Source: Paragonimus westermani (Eukaryota > Platyhelminthes > Trematoda > Plagiorchiida > Troglotrematidae). Taken from it: a DNA stretch of 64,000 nt. The DNA lies in NCBI GenBank assembly GCA_008508345.1, contig QNGE01000145.1, positions 97,510 to 161,509 on the forward strand, written 5' to 3'. Shown in pieces: positions 1 to 10,062 of this stretch (positions are counted from its first letter, which is position 1; each line of letters begins with the position of its first letter). A program made the translations under genes and the position numbers. The notes under the pieces are model-generated. The model made no database searches, had not been told where the DNA came from, and worked only from the letters and a program-made list of their open reading frames with translations.

Positions 1-1754
1 AACCCTACACACCAGCGCACCCGCATTCGTCACATAATTGGCACACTATCTTATTGATTCCGGCATATTTTCAAATGACTTGGTTTGTAAGTTGAAGTAA
101 TTAAACCATCTTTTGAAGGTGTAGTTATGTAACTACTGAATCTTCACACACCCCCAGAGTACATGAAACAGTTTTTTGATTTGATTCAACAGCCAACAAA
201 CTGTTCAATTTCTTGAACACTACAGCTTGGACGTCTGAGGACCTCAAAAGTACGGTTGTCCAGGGGAAAGTTTTGACGGTTATGGTATGCAGTTCACTGT
301 GGGATATTACAGACACTGTGAAGATGTTATCATCTACATCAGTGCATCGTAGTACACATCTATGTAACTGCATCCCTGCTATACGACTGTTTTTGTAGAC
401 TTAGATTCTGAAGTGATTTTTCCCAGTTGCCTCGTAGTACTCATTCATTTCTCAACTGTCCTGTCAGTCAGACTGACAACTTTGCTGACATCCCTTGGCT
501 CTTAGAATTTCTTGGCACGTCAATTCGTACTGAGTTCGACTAACCGGTCATTTTGTGTAAAACAGCGACCATTCCTCAACGTTGGGACAATCATCCCGAT
601 CTAACTCAGCTATTAGTTTCGTCCTTGTTTAGACTCGTCGGGTTGAGATCGTCTGAATGGGCACCGAATCAGCTGCTACGAGACAACGCTCTTATCCGCT
701 CGGTCATCAGTTCTATCAGCAGCGCTTATGAGAAACGGGAGAGTTAGTGTGCAGTTGGGTTTTAGCGTGTTTTGCTCCGAGCTTTTGAAGCCATAGTCAG
801 TGCGAACTGTCAGTCTGAGGTGGACTGTGTCCATCCACACTAACGAGATAAGAAAAAAGCCATAACCTAATCTCTGTTCCAACTACAGTACCAATAAGCA
901 GCCTTCTGATGCCAACAGACACTCCCAACTTGGAACTGTTCTTCACTCCATCTTTACCAGTCTTGTCATGGTGTACAGCTAGAGGTGCCGCTCTCCTTCC
1001 TCACTACGGGGATTGCAGAAACAAAGGACGGTAATCTGGTCCTGAGAGGCAACTTAAGCCAAGGTAGATGATATCCCCCCCGACTCATTCAAGGTAATGC
1101 GTCTATCTACCTTGATTAATTGCAGAGGTACCTAGACTTCCACGTAGTTATAAGCTACCACCTAAGAGAATTTTTTCCATGATGCAGGATTTTTCTTCTC
1201 GTGACACAAAGACTTCCTGAAGAAAGAAACAAACAGGTTAAAAAAAGTGGAAGATTATTAGGTTGGGAACTGCGATATATGTATATCACACATGAACCTA
1301 ATATTTTGAAGTCGGCGCACGTGCACCTATAACTGGGGCATGAAATATATCGCGACGTCTGGTATATCAACGAAGTAAACCACCACCGAAAAATCTGCTG
1401 CCTGTATCAAACGACTTTGGTGATTTCCAAACGACCACATGATCTTTCCTCCACAGTTTACCGAATTCTCTTCTCCCTTGCTCCAGCTTCTCCAGTGTGA
1501 GACAAACATCTTTTACAGTACTTATCCTACTGATGTCCAACAGGGTGGTAAAATTTGTTGGCTGATCGTTGATAAGTCTTAAGAAATGTGCGATGTCTAC
1601 GTTAACTTCTAGATGAGTTATTCACTCAATAGTTCCCACAATGAAAGGTGTTGAGTGCCAAGGAACGGGCCGCACACACTAAGCCTTGAGACAGGAGACG
1701 ATCGAAAGTCGCCCGAGTTTATGCAAGTTAATCTCTTTTGTTCAAATTTTCGAT
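1..1754. other. No recognisable gene
   Basis: Only short open frames under 90 codons occur on both strands, with no recognisable domain, splice-bounded exon or repeat that I could match elsewhere in the window. The stretch ends at the candidate target duplication (1755-1767) of the hammerhead-repeat insertion. Confidence 0.5.
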
Positions 1755-1773
1755 AAACTGTACTTCAGATAAG

Positions 1774-1924
1774 TGATGAGTAGTCGGGGATTTGGTTTAT
1801 TTTCAAGTTGACCATCACTCACATTTGATCGCAGCGTTCGCATTCAGATAGACTTTCCAGCCAGCCTCTTTCGAAAACAAGCACTAGACTCGAGTTTCGC
1901 TCTCATTAGAGCTCGTCAGTAGTG
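1774..1924 (-). repeat. Hammerhead repeat unit, left inverted arm
   Basis: Read on the - strand from 1924: hammerhead ribozyme, then a body of about 90 bp ending in CTTGAAAA, then a tail ending CGACTACTCATCA at 1774. The same body recurs at 3234-3316, 5366-5445 (-), 5486-5567 and 23496-23576, and the tail at 2881-2909 and 5366-5395. The N run begins exactly at the hammerhead's 5' end. Confidence 0.8.
1882..1924 (-). ncRNA. Hammerhead ribozyme, intact core
   Basis: On the - strand the order is CACTA (stem I), CTGACGA (conserved CUGANGA core), GCTCT-AATG-AGAGC (stem II, perfect 5 bp), GAAA, CTCGAG (minimal self-complementary stem III), then UC and TAGTG (stem I partner). The cleavage triplet is GUC. 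All invariant core bases are present; C at position 7 is tolerated. Stem III has no loop, so activity is expected mainly from a dimer or tandem transcript, as known for small metazoan hammerheads. This is the best-preserved copy in the window. Confidence 0.85.
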
Positions 1925-2880
1925 NNNNNNNNNNNNNNNNNNNNNNNNNNNNNNNNNNNNNNNNNNNNNNNNNNNNNNNNNNNNNNNNNNNNNNNNNNNN
2001 NNNNNNNNNNNNNNNNNNNNNNNNNNNNNNNNNNNNNNNNNNNNNNNNNNNNNNNNNNNNNNNNNNNNNNNNNNNNNNNNNNNNNNNNNNNNNNNNNNNN
2101 NNNNNNNNNNNNNNNNNNNNNNNNNNNNNNNNNNNNNNNNNNNNNNNNNNNNNNNNNNNNNNNNNNNNNNNNNNNNNNNNNNNNNNNNNNNNNNNNNNNN
2201 NNNNNNNNNNNNNNNNNNNNNNNNNNNNNNNNNNNNNNNNNNNNNNNNNNNNNNNNNNNNNNNNNNNNNNNNNNNNNNNNNNNNNNNNNNNNNNNNNNNN
2301 NNNNNNNNNNNNNNNNNNNNNNNNNNNNNNNNNNNNNNNNNNNNNNNNNNNNNNNNNNNNNNNNNNNNNNNNNNNNNNNNNNNNNNNNNNNNNNNNNNNN
2401 NNNNNNNNNNNNNNNNNNNNNNNNNNNNNNNNNNNNNNNNNNNNNNNNNNNNNNNNNNNNNNNNNNNNNNNNNNNNNNNNNNNNNNNNNNNNNNNNNNNN
2501 NNNNNNNNNNNNNNNNNNNNNNNNNNNNNNNNNNNNNNNNNNNNNNNNNNNNNNNNNNNNNNNNNNNNNNNNNNNNNNNNNNNNNNNNNNNNNNNNNNNN
2601 NNNNNNNNNNNNNNNNNNNNNNNNNNNNNNNNNNNNNNNNNNNNNNNNNNNNNNNNNNNNNNNNNNNNNNNNNNNNNNNNNNNNNNNNNNNNNNNNNNNN
2701 NNNNNNNNNNNNNNNNNNNNNNNNNNNNNNNNNNNNNNNNNNNNNNNNNNNNNNNNNNNNNNNNNNNNNNNNNNNNNNNNNNNNNNNNNNNNNNNNNNNN
2801 NNNNNNNNNNNNNNNNNNNNNNNNNNNNNNNNNNNNNNNNNNNNNNNNNNNNNNNNNNNNNNNNNNNNNNNNNNNNNNNN
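1925..2880. other. Assembly gap (956 N)
   Basis: An unbroken run of N. It is bounded by oppositely oriented copies of the hammerhead repeat, so the missing sequence is probably an inverted or tandem repeat that could not be assembled. Open frames crossing it are meaningless. Confidence 0.99.
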
Positions 2881-2909
2881 AAATAAACCAAATCCGCGAC
2901 TACTCATCA
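2881..2909 (+). repeat. Hammerhead unit tail (+ copy)
   Basis: This is the reverse complement of 1774-1803 with one substitution. It is the end of a + strand unit whose hammerhead and body lie inside the N run. It is followed by about 200 bp leading into the tRNA-like head at 3117, which implies that tail, linker, head and hammerhead form one repeating unit of about 430-440 nt. Confidence 0.75.
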
Positions 2910-3116
2910 GTAATCTAGAATATCGCCTTGCGGGTTTTGATGAGTTCAGTGATCTCGACCTGTCTCGGAAGTCCTAATCGCGGGGTTATCGATTGGAGTT
3001 GACAGGACAGTTACTGTGTCTCCTCTCGAGACGATCGGGCAACCTGATCATTGCTCACAAGCCAGAGTGGTTGAGCGTTCAGATTGGATAATTCGGTCGT
3101 GCCTAATGTGAGGTGA

Positions 3117-3316
3117 ATGGCGCAGTGGTTAACACGGTTGCCTCATGATCGGAATGGCCGGAGTTCAAATCCCGGCCGTGACAAGGATATGCACTACTGA
3201 CGAGCTGTAATCGGAGCGAAACTCGAGTTTAGTGTTTGTTTTCGAGAGAGGCTGGCTGGACAGTCTATCTGGATGCGGATGCTGCGATCAAATGTGAGTG
3301 ATGGTCAACTTGAAAA
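3117..3316 (+). repeat. tRNA-headed hammerhead SINE-like unit
   Basis: The head carries Pol III-like promoter boxes: box A TGGCGCAGTGGTTA (3118-3131) and box B GAGTTCAAATCC (3161-3172), 43 bp start to start, as in tRNA-derived SINEs. The hammerhead follows at 3192-3233, then the shared body to CTTGAAAA. Schistosome Sm-alpha elements combine a Pol III promoter with a hammerhead in the same way. I see no tRNA cloverleaf able to make a functional tRNA. Confidence 0.75.
3192..3233 (+). ncRNA. Hammerhead ribozyme, stem II damaged
   Basis: CACTA, CTGACGA, GAAA, CTCGAG and TAGTG are all present. Stem II reads GCTGT-AATC-GGAGC and has a G-G mismatch. The bases before the cleavage site are UU rather than UC (H17 = U), which is still permitted. 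It is probably weak or inactive. Confidence 0.7.
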
Positions 3317-3346
3317 CTGTATTTCACTTGAATGGGAGCTGACCGA

Positions 3347-3388
3347 AACAACAACAACAAGAACAACAACTACAACAACAACAACAAA
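3347..3388 (+). repeat. (AAC)n microsatellite
   Basis: Imperfect AAC/ACA trinucleotide run between the hammerhead repeat and the Penelope-like endonuclease fragment. Confidence 0.9.
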
Positions 3389-3394
3389 GGAGAT

Positions 3395-3945
3395 CAGCCT
3401 GTCGGTGCCATCTCACATTGTATCTACCAGTTTACATGTTACTGCAAAGAAAGTTACATAGGCAGAACCGAGAAGTGTTTCATCTCCAGAATGAAGAAAC
3501 ATTTGCCCAAATGGGTGCAGGACTCGGTATCACGGAAGAACGGCATTGTCGTTGAAACACACAAGCAATCAGTGTCCGCAGTCGCAAGACACGTGCTGAC
3601 AACTGGTCACGTCATCGACCCAGCTTGTACATTCACAATCTTATTAAGTCATCCCAACCCAAGATTCTTGCGATTCACTGAAGCTGTCGTAATCAATCGA
3701 CTGAACCCTGCCCTGTGTATTCAGGAACAAGTGTTCTTGAGCTTGACTCTGCTCTGGACTTAGTGACCTTTCCTAAACCATCGACTGATTATTCATCCCC
3801 CCACCTCCCAACTGTGCTATATAAAAGGTCGCTTCATGTTACTGTAAATTTGGCACTGAAGAGCCACTACAAAATGCTTGCATCTACCAGTTTTCGTGTT
3901 CTAACAGTTTTGTTCAAACTTCTGAAGGGAACAAACTGTTTCAAG
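3395..3945 (+). pseudogene. Penelope-like element 3' part: GIY-YIG endonuclease and 3' UTR
   Basis: The open frame 3332-3763 encodes from about 3410 a Penelope-type GIY-YIG endonuclease: IYQFTCYCKESYIGR gives the GIY and YIG strands and the catalytic-type R, followed by a helix with K/H residues, the SAVARHVLTTGH block, and the C-terminal EAVVINRLNPALC block with its Glu. The frame ends at 3763; the following 180 bp matches the 3' UTR of the copy at 22283-22457 and ends near AAACTGTTT at 3945. Everything upstream, including the reverse transcriptase, is missing. In full elements this domain makes the target nick. It is too short to act alone and is best read as a 5'-truncated copy. Confidence 0.85.
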
Positions 3946-5353
3946 TAAACTGCATAGTCTGTCGTCAATCTGCCGAACGTCGTTCACGCTTCACCCATGT
4001 TTCTCGTGTTTGTCGGATTCAATCCATTCTGCCATCGCTTGTTGTAAAATCTAGAGCAGTTCAAGTGTATATTCTCAAACCATAAGAATAAATTTGACAA
4101 CATTAATTGACAGACGTCACTTCAGATTTTGAACAAGTCCGACATTTCACCCCCAAATACTGACATGATAAGGTGTTAATTCATCAGTCAGACCTTTTTT
4201 TCTGGAGCTTATTTGTATGCGTTACACAACGAATCTATTGTTTTTACCATACACACACCCCACTCTATTGGACGGTTTGGTCCAGCTGGCATGCTGGTTA
4301 GGGGCTCGCAGCTTATTATTTAACATGTACAGATTTGGCTGCACATTGTAGCAGATAACCAGTTCCGGAGGCTTCTACCTTCTTTCTGCAAATTGACAAA
4401 CTTCAAATCCCGGTTACTTTACATGTACTTGTAGTAAGAATGCGACAAGATCAATTCACTCTTTCACCGTAGCCAAAACTACTACTTTTTATGTTCGGCC
4501 TTGTAAATTTGTCTTCATTGTATACCAGTAGAGCAGTCAGTTTGGTTGCACAAGTCTATTTTTCTGTTGAGCATTAAGTTTGTCTGATTTTTGCTCAGGT
4601 TATTTCAAAATGTTTGCCATGTACAGAAAGTATGCATTACGTAATGAAGGATTTCTTTTGCAAACACTTAAAAGATTTTTTTTTCCTCCTCAGTTTGCAA
4701 CATACGAAAACTTTTATTACTATTTTTTCCATTGACCACAATTCATCCTGTTCCTTCAGACACCTCTAACACAAATTTCTGCACATCCTGTTAATTACCA
4801 GTCGGTGTAATTGTTCTCTCTTATTATACTCTTTACTTCTTGTTTGGGCTAATTTTCAAAGGAACATTGCCTCATTCTTTAGTTAGCCACGAAGCTCAAT
4901 TGTTTTGTTTGAAATTGCTATTGATTACGATTATTTATTAACTTGTCCACTACCCATACTCTCGTCGTTACTGCTGTGATTCGCAAGTTCATTAGATCTT
5001 CAGTCTTCATCGTTCACGGTTTTATCTTATGATTCGTTTTCACACCTTCTGTATACACCATTTCATTGACTTTACCTGTAACTCTGTTTAAAAACATCAA
5101 CATCATCGTTGCATTTGACTGGTTACAACAATAAACGGCATTTTCTGCGCCCCGCTTCTGTTTTGCCATTTCGGGTGGATTTTTTGTTTGGTGACTTATT
5201 TCCAAGGTAAATCTTTTTGGTCTCCGCGTATTTGCTGACATACAAATGCTTAACGCTTCGTCATCTTACGCTGTGTATAGAATTATTTGTCTTCATTCGT
5301 CTGAACCTGCTTCGTAGCGCTGTCTTTATTCTGTGTGTGGTCACTTCATCAAC
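3946..5353. other. No recognisable gene
   Basis: AT-rich sequence with several T-runs and no domain-bearing open frame. The short - strand frame at 5014-5241 shows no family resemblance. Confidence 0.5.
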
Positions 5354-5365
5354 TTAACGAATCTC

Positions 5366-5567
5366 TGATGAGTAGTCGGGGATTTGGTTTATTTTCAAGT
5401 TGACCATCACTCACATTTGATCGCAGCATTCGCATTCAGATAGACNACTGATGAGCTCTAATGAGAGCGAAACTCGAGTTTAGTGTTTGTTTTCGAGAGA
5501 GGCTGGCTGGAAAGTCTATCTGAATGCTAACGCTGAGATCAAATGTGAGTGATGGCCAACTTGAAAA
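5366..5567. mobile_element. Small inverted hammerhead-repeat insertion with 12-bp TSD
   Basis: The left arm (5366-5445, - strand) holds tail and body; the right arm (5447-5567, + strand) holds hammerhead and body ending CTTGAAAA. The arms meet head to head at a single N (5446). The flanks TTAACGAATCTC (5354-5365) and TTAATGAATCTC (5568-5579) form a 12-bp target duplication with one mismatch. The left arm carries the extra tail that the right arm lacks, the same asymmetry as at 1768-3316. Confidence 0.75.
5447..5485 (+). ncRNA. Hammerhead ribozyme core, stem I cut by N
   Basis: CTGATGA at 5448-5454, perfect stem II GCTCT-AATG-AGAGC, GAAA, CTCGAG, UU, TAGTG. The 5' strand of stem I is missing because only one A precedes the core and the next base is N. 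Core and stem II are intact, so activity depends on what the gap hides. Confidence 0.75.
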
Positions 5568-5579
5568 TTAATGAATCTC

Positions 5580-7930
5580 GTTTTGTTATTGAGTCGTTGC
5601 ACTTTTATCCGTACGTCGTTCGTTTTTATTCGCACTCATACTTTTAGCAACCATTCACTCTCGTCATATTTTTTCTTCGGACATGTCATATTCTTTAGCG
5701 CTTTTACTGATGTCTGATCAAATTACTAAAATCCTTTCATTTTTTGAAGATGTGTTTGCAGATCAGCTGAAAAATCATCTCTCCAGTTACCAAAAACGCA
5801 CTACTGATTTGACGTGACTTTGAGTTTACACGACTGTAGCTCCTGTGCACGTCAATTTGTGCCACTATCCAAAGACTGTGGAGCACTCTTCCCGTCACTC
5901 TGCGTTTACACTTATAATCCTTAACATTTTACTGGCAACTCCTCAAGAATTAATAAAATTACTGGAAGCACTAACAATGAGGGAGAAAACGGATCTTTCA
6001 CTACACTCGAACTTCTACCAGATCAGCATATAAGTCACAATGAATCGTGTGTAAACAGTAGATTGTGGTAAGTTGCTTGTAACCGGTGACCAGTGCATCG
6101 TATTCTGATGGTCTCCCGTAAACTAGAGTAGATTTCCTTGCTTTCTCACCTTTCAAGCATAGCGGTTAGATAACGCTACCTGGTCATTAGTGAAACAAGT
6201 GCAAGATACTTGAAAGAACAGCCGAATAAAAACTGGGTTAGACGAGCATGAAGCTTTGCTCGACACATTTTTCATGCCGAGACAAACTGTGTTGCGTGTC
6301 ACTCTCTATATGTATTTGCGTGTGGTTAATCATCAAGAACATGGTTAATTATACGGAAGCCGGACAGTGAGTGTTGGGTATTTTTTATGGCGCTTCAAAT
6401 CCGCACAAGGGCTCGTGAAAAAGTGCGGTGGAAGAGATGTGTTTAAGTTACGCGCTCATCGACATACCTGTCTGGTTATCTATCTGCTTCTCTGTCTATC
6501 TAGCCTAATGTATTTGTGTGGCCGATGGGGTGTAATGTGCATCGAGAACGATCGGTCTGTTGAAAATGCTGTGATAAAAAAATCAGTTAGATCTGTGGTC
6601 GTTCGTAGTTCCCGCTGGTCAGTCCGATCACTTTGACGTTCCCCAGTTTGACCGCGTGACGTGGTTCCGCAAATCGACAAAGTATTTCTGGTCTGCCTGT
6701 CCCAGAGTCAAATGGAGACGTGACTTCCACTGTTCACTAGTCTTCACCTACGTTTCCTTCTTCATAGTCTTAACAGAACAGAGCATATTACACGCACTCC
6801 TTTATGCATTCGATTAAATTGTTAATCCTATACAGCCTATTCTAATGGCTTTTTGCTCTCTTGCGGACGAGTTTAACTCGAAACTCTCCGTGCAGCACTC
6901 CGTTGCCTTCAAGACAGCGTTAATCTCACTCAACTAGTTAAGAACGGCGTTCGGTCGGGTTCACGTGTACGATTTTTTATTGGTCCGGAGTAACCGTTTG
7001 CCGTAATTAATTTACGGTGATTCAAGCTTTCCACAGTAATTGGTTACCCAAAGATATAGAGTTCATGTACAGTTCTTTTCGTGCATTATTGTACGTTTAC
7101 TGTTGATCGCTAGTATAGTGTGGTGACCCAGGGGTTTCGCTGGATCACTCACAGTGAAATGTAAAATATTTTCATGTCGTAGGTTGTTAAAAGGCTCGTA
7201 TGACCACTGCCGTCCGATTGTTTGTTTTTATTCGATTCGAGAGCCCACAAACTTCCGATTTACTCGCTCTTCAACGGACATGCCTTGTCACTGCCGTTCA
7301 TGGACTTATACGAGGATATTTATATATTCCGTGTAGTAGATATTCAATCATCATTCTTGGCGGCCGTTTCATATATTTCGTCTGGTTAACACGTATTCAG
7401 GATTAGCGACCTTGCAATAAAATCTTTCAATGGTGATTAGTTTGCAAAATGCGGTCATCCGCATGGTTCTGTCTGATTTTCTTAATAAGATTACATCCGA
7501 GAATGGTACTGAATGGTTGCTTTCTGCTTACCATGTGACTTGTGATTCTAGTAATATCTCATTTTTGACCCCATGGAAATTGTTAATCTCCACCCGTGTA
7601 ATGTCATAAATAAACACGATCTGGGGGGGCAACGGCGTGTCGTATAGAGAATTCAGGAGTTAAAATCACCTATAGACCAATAAACAGCCTTTCAGATAAG
7701 GTTTGCAACACCAAAGATCCAATCAAAGCGCACGAACTGTTTCCAAAAGACACCGTTTCAACTATCCAAATATACTCAGAGATTTCATCAACAGTAAGAA
7801 CATGGCGAACAAGCTCGTTGTGGGTGTGACGTCTTCAGGTAAAATACGACACAATAAAAATGAAATGAGTTATCAAGCTAGAATTGTGTGGAATCTAACA
7901 CTTGGTGTTATTTGGGGACTAGTGACATGG
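5580..7930. other. No recognisable gene
   Basis: Short open frames only (for example 6367-6636 and 7703-7978), none with a recognisable domain or clear splice borders. No repeat match was seen. Confidence 0.45.
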
Positions 7931-7939
7931 TTACTATGT

Positions 7940-8940
7940 TACTGTACCAAGTGCTCCAACGACGGCAGAATATGGTAACTTCAATGCTTGAACGAAAGAT
8001 TTCTGGGCGCACAGATTTGGGTTTCGCAGCCGAATTCTAATCGTCTCCGCAACATCCAAGATACGACATTTCACGTCTCTGATGTGAACAAGTGTGACGC
8101 CGTAGATCGGCATGAATACGACATCCACGTTGACTCTGTGATCTGTGTCAACAAGGTGGGTCAAAATTGCGCTGGAAATGCTTCGTTGCTCTCCGGTAGT
8201 CAGACATGCTTCGTTGATTCGACTCCTGTGAACGTTACAATATGGCAACATCAAGGAAAGCCACTTTTCCGTCTTGCTCCAATTCCCTAATGAACTTCGG
8301 CTTCTTGTGAGCTGGGTTGGCTAGTGATAACAGGGAATCAATATCAGTGTTGCTACCAACTATATCATCTCCATACCGTTTGTACACTACGCAATGGTCT
8401 ATCGATCCTGTTAGGTTTGCTTCTTCTACCATGCCCACTAAAATGTCAGCTAGCAATCGGCCTAGCGGCGAACTCATTGCGACCCCATCCTTCTAGTTAT
8501 AGGTATTTTCATCAAACCAAAACTGGATGTTCAGGGTGCAAACTGACGAAAATTATCTGGGTTGCTCATCTGGCATTCCGAACTATACATCATTTGAATG
8601 GATGGAATCAAGCATAAAATAAATTCTCTCTATGTGACACGTTCGTGAACAGCGAGCACACTTCCACTGACAACATTCTTTCGTTACCAACAGTCCGATG
8701 TATAGATTCAATGAACTAAAACGTATCCTTTGGGCTATTTGGATCTAGTCCGTTGCAGAGCCGTTCCAAAAGTTTGTTTAGCCATTGGGCCAGTGTATGA
8801 TATGTTAAATTTCTCATCAATTTTACGTAAACCATAGAGTCTTGGACGTAGAGTCTTAGACACACCGTTCTTGATACACGCTACGCCCCATTTGTCAGGC
8901 GAACACCGCAGACGAGTAACATAGATGGGCATGCTGATAG
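7940..8940 (-). pseudogene. Penelope-like element remnant: RT joined to endonuclease
   Basis: Read on the - strand from 8940. RT blocks appear in order: PRLYGLRK (in 8735-8932), SLFTNV near 8637-8660, then 8235-8477 with SSPLGRLLADI, the catalytic YGDDIV and FLDVAIL. Frameshifts and a stop separate the first blocks. The endonuclease follows almost at once (7934-8254) with SAILTHLVDTDH and the C-terminal RNPNLCAQK block. The RT thumb and the GIY-YIG core between palm and endonuclease C-terminus are missing, which indicates an internal deletion near 8240. The fragment is non-functional. Confidence 0.8.
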
Positions 8941-9058
8941 GCCCGTAACCTAACGGTAATTTTGTCTACCATCCCCTTGTTTGGTAACGGACCATAGAGT
9001 AGGTTTGAAGTTTTACAATAAATAACCCTCATTCGGCGTAGTTCCTTTCTTACGCTTA

Positions 9059-9060
<2 letters not shown>

Positions 9061-9090
<30 letters not shown>
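9061..9090. repeat. (AT)n microsatellite
   Basis: About 14 uninterrupted AT dinucleotides. Confidence 0.95.
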
Positions 9091-9092
<2 letters not shown>

Positions 9093-10000
9093 ATACAAGT
9101 GAATGATTCTGTTCGATTTTGAGCAGAAGAAACACAATCTGCTTCGTTTCGCTGAATGAACATTCTCCGCTCACTGTGCGTATTTATTCACAACGGTACT
9201 ACTTAGGTCATAATGATCTGGAGGAAATCGCACAGGACACTTCAGATCGAGTGTTCCACGTGATCCCACGGAATCGCGCTCATTTGGCTTGTAACAGTTA
9301 TTGGTATAAATGATAGGTTAGTAGGCTAAATAGGAATTTGGAATTCAGAGTGAGCTGATAAAATGTTATTCAGGCATTATCTAGAGATAAACCATGCACA
9401 CATTGGTTATAAAGAATGTCATCGTGTTAACCAGCCGCGTGTCTAACTCTACGCCCTGATATCGGTCACAAGTTCGAGACAGCAAATTTAGCAAACCAGT
9501 TGCGTTTTCCACTTCTGTTTAGTTTCGACCTCAAAGGTGCATTAAAATCGATCGACCAAATCTACTGTGGTGGCAGTAGCAACGCAGGTGTTGACCTTGA
9601 TAAGGTTGGCTGACAGGCCGACGGCGTGACACGACGTTCCGTCTCCAAACACACGGTTGTAAATAAGTGACTGCACAACCTGAATAACGGGTAGTTTTTC
9701 GTCCGGGATAGATGTTACACGCTCAGCGTCTACTTGTCCATGACTAAGTCAGACCTTGGAGAATTAGTGCATTCTGCAATAAAAGCTTTGTACACCAAAT
9801 AAATGTCAGTCCTGTCCTATCCTTGGATCCATAAGAGACTGACATCCTCAGATCAAGTAATATCCAAATTGCATTCCTAAGAATCGTCTTGCGTTTTCAT
9901 TCTTTTTGGACTGAACATACACTTGGTTCATTCCCAGTTAACAACAGTTTCACAGTGGTGCACAATGACAATGTTTTCCAAAGATGTGTTTTGAACAACC
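9091..10000. other. No recognisable gene; upstream of the transporter
   Basis: Nothing recognisable. A promoter for the downstream transporter may lie here, but no TATA box or other element stands out. Confidence 0.4.
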
Positions 10001-10026
10001 TCATTCTTTTCATTTTTATGTTTCAG
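10001..10026 (+). promoter_or_regulatory. 3' splice acceptor before the transporter start (cis or SL trans-splice)
   Basis: A pyrimidine-rich tract ends in TTTCAG at 10021-10026, 36 nt before the ATG at 10063. Flatworms add a spliced leader to many mRNAs at such sites; an upstream 5' UTR exon joined in cis is the alternative. No upstream donor can be assigned. Confidence 0.55.
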
Positions 10027-10062
10027 TCCATCGTATTTTCTGTTTCTGCATACGAGCGAATC

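Larger units (their letters stand above)
1768..3316. mobile_element. Head-to-head hammerhead-repeat insertion with internal gap
   Basis: The left arm (1774-1924) reads on the - strand and the right arm (2881-3316) on the + strand, facing each other across a 956-base N run. The right arm is a partial tandem: unit tail (2881-2909), about 200 bp of linker, tRNA-like head, hammerhead and unit body. The candidate target duplication is the 13-mer AAACTGTAYTTCA at 1755-1767 and 3314-3326, one mismatch; its first three A overlap the unit end, so the right boundary is soft. Six bases (1768-1773) between the left duplication and the recognised tail may also belong to the element. The arrangement matches the smaller, cleaner insertion at 5366-5567. 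Assembly inversion across the gap cannot be excluded. Confidence 0.55.

Noticed and set aside
1..12. AACCCT at the window start as telomere repeat
   Set aside because: Only one hexamer occurs, with no tandem repeat.
1884..2977. Open frames of more than 330 codons at 1884-2977 and 21132-22283
   Set aside because: They consist almost entirely of N translated as X.
3117..3182. A functional tRNA gene
   Set aside because: Box A- and box B-like motifs are present, but I could not fold an acceptor stem and anticodon arm; it sits at the head of a repeat and is better read as a SINE-type promoter.
4270..4430. Second tRNA-like head (GGTTAGGGG and CTTCAAATCCCGGTT)
   Set aside because: The boxes are too far apart and no hammerhead or body follows.
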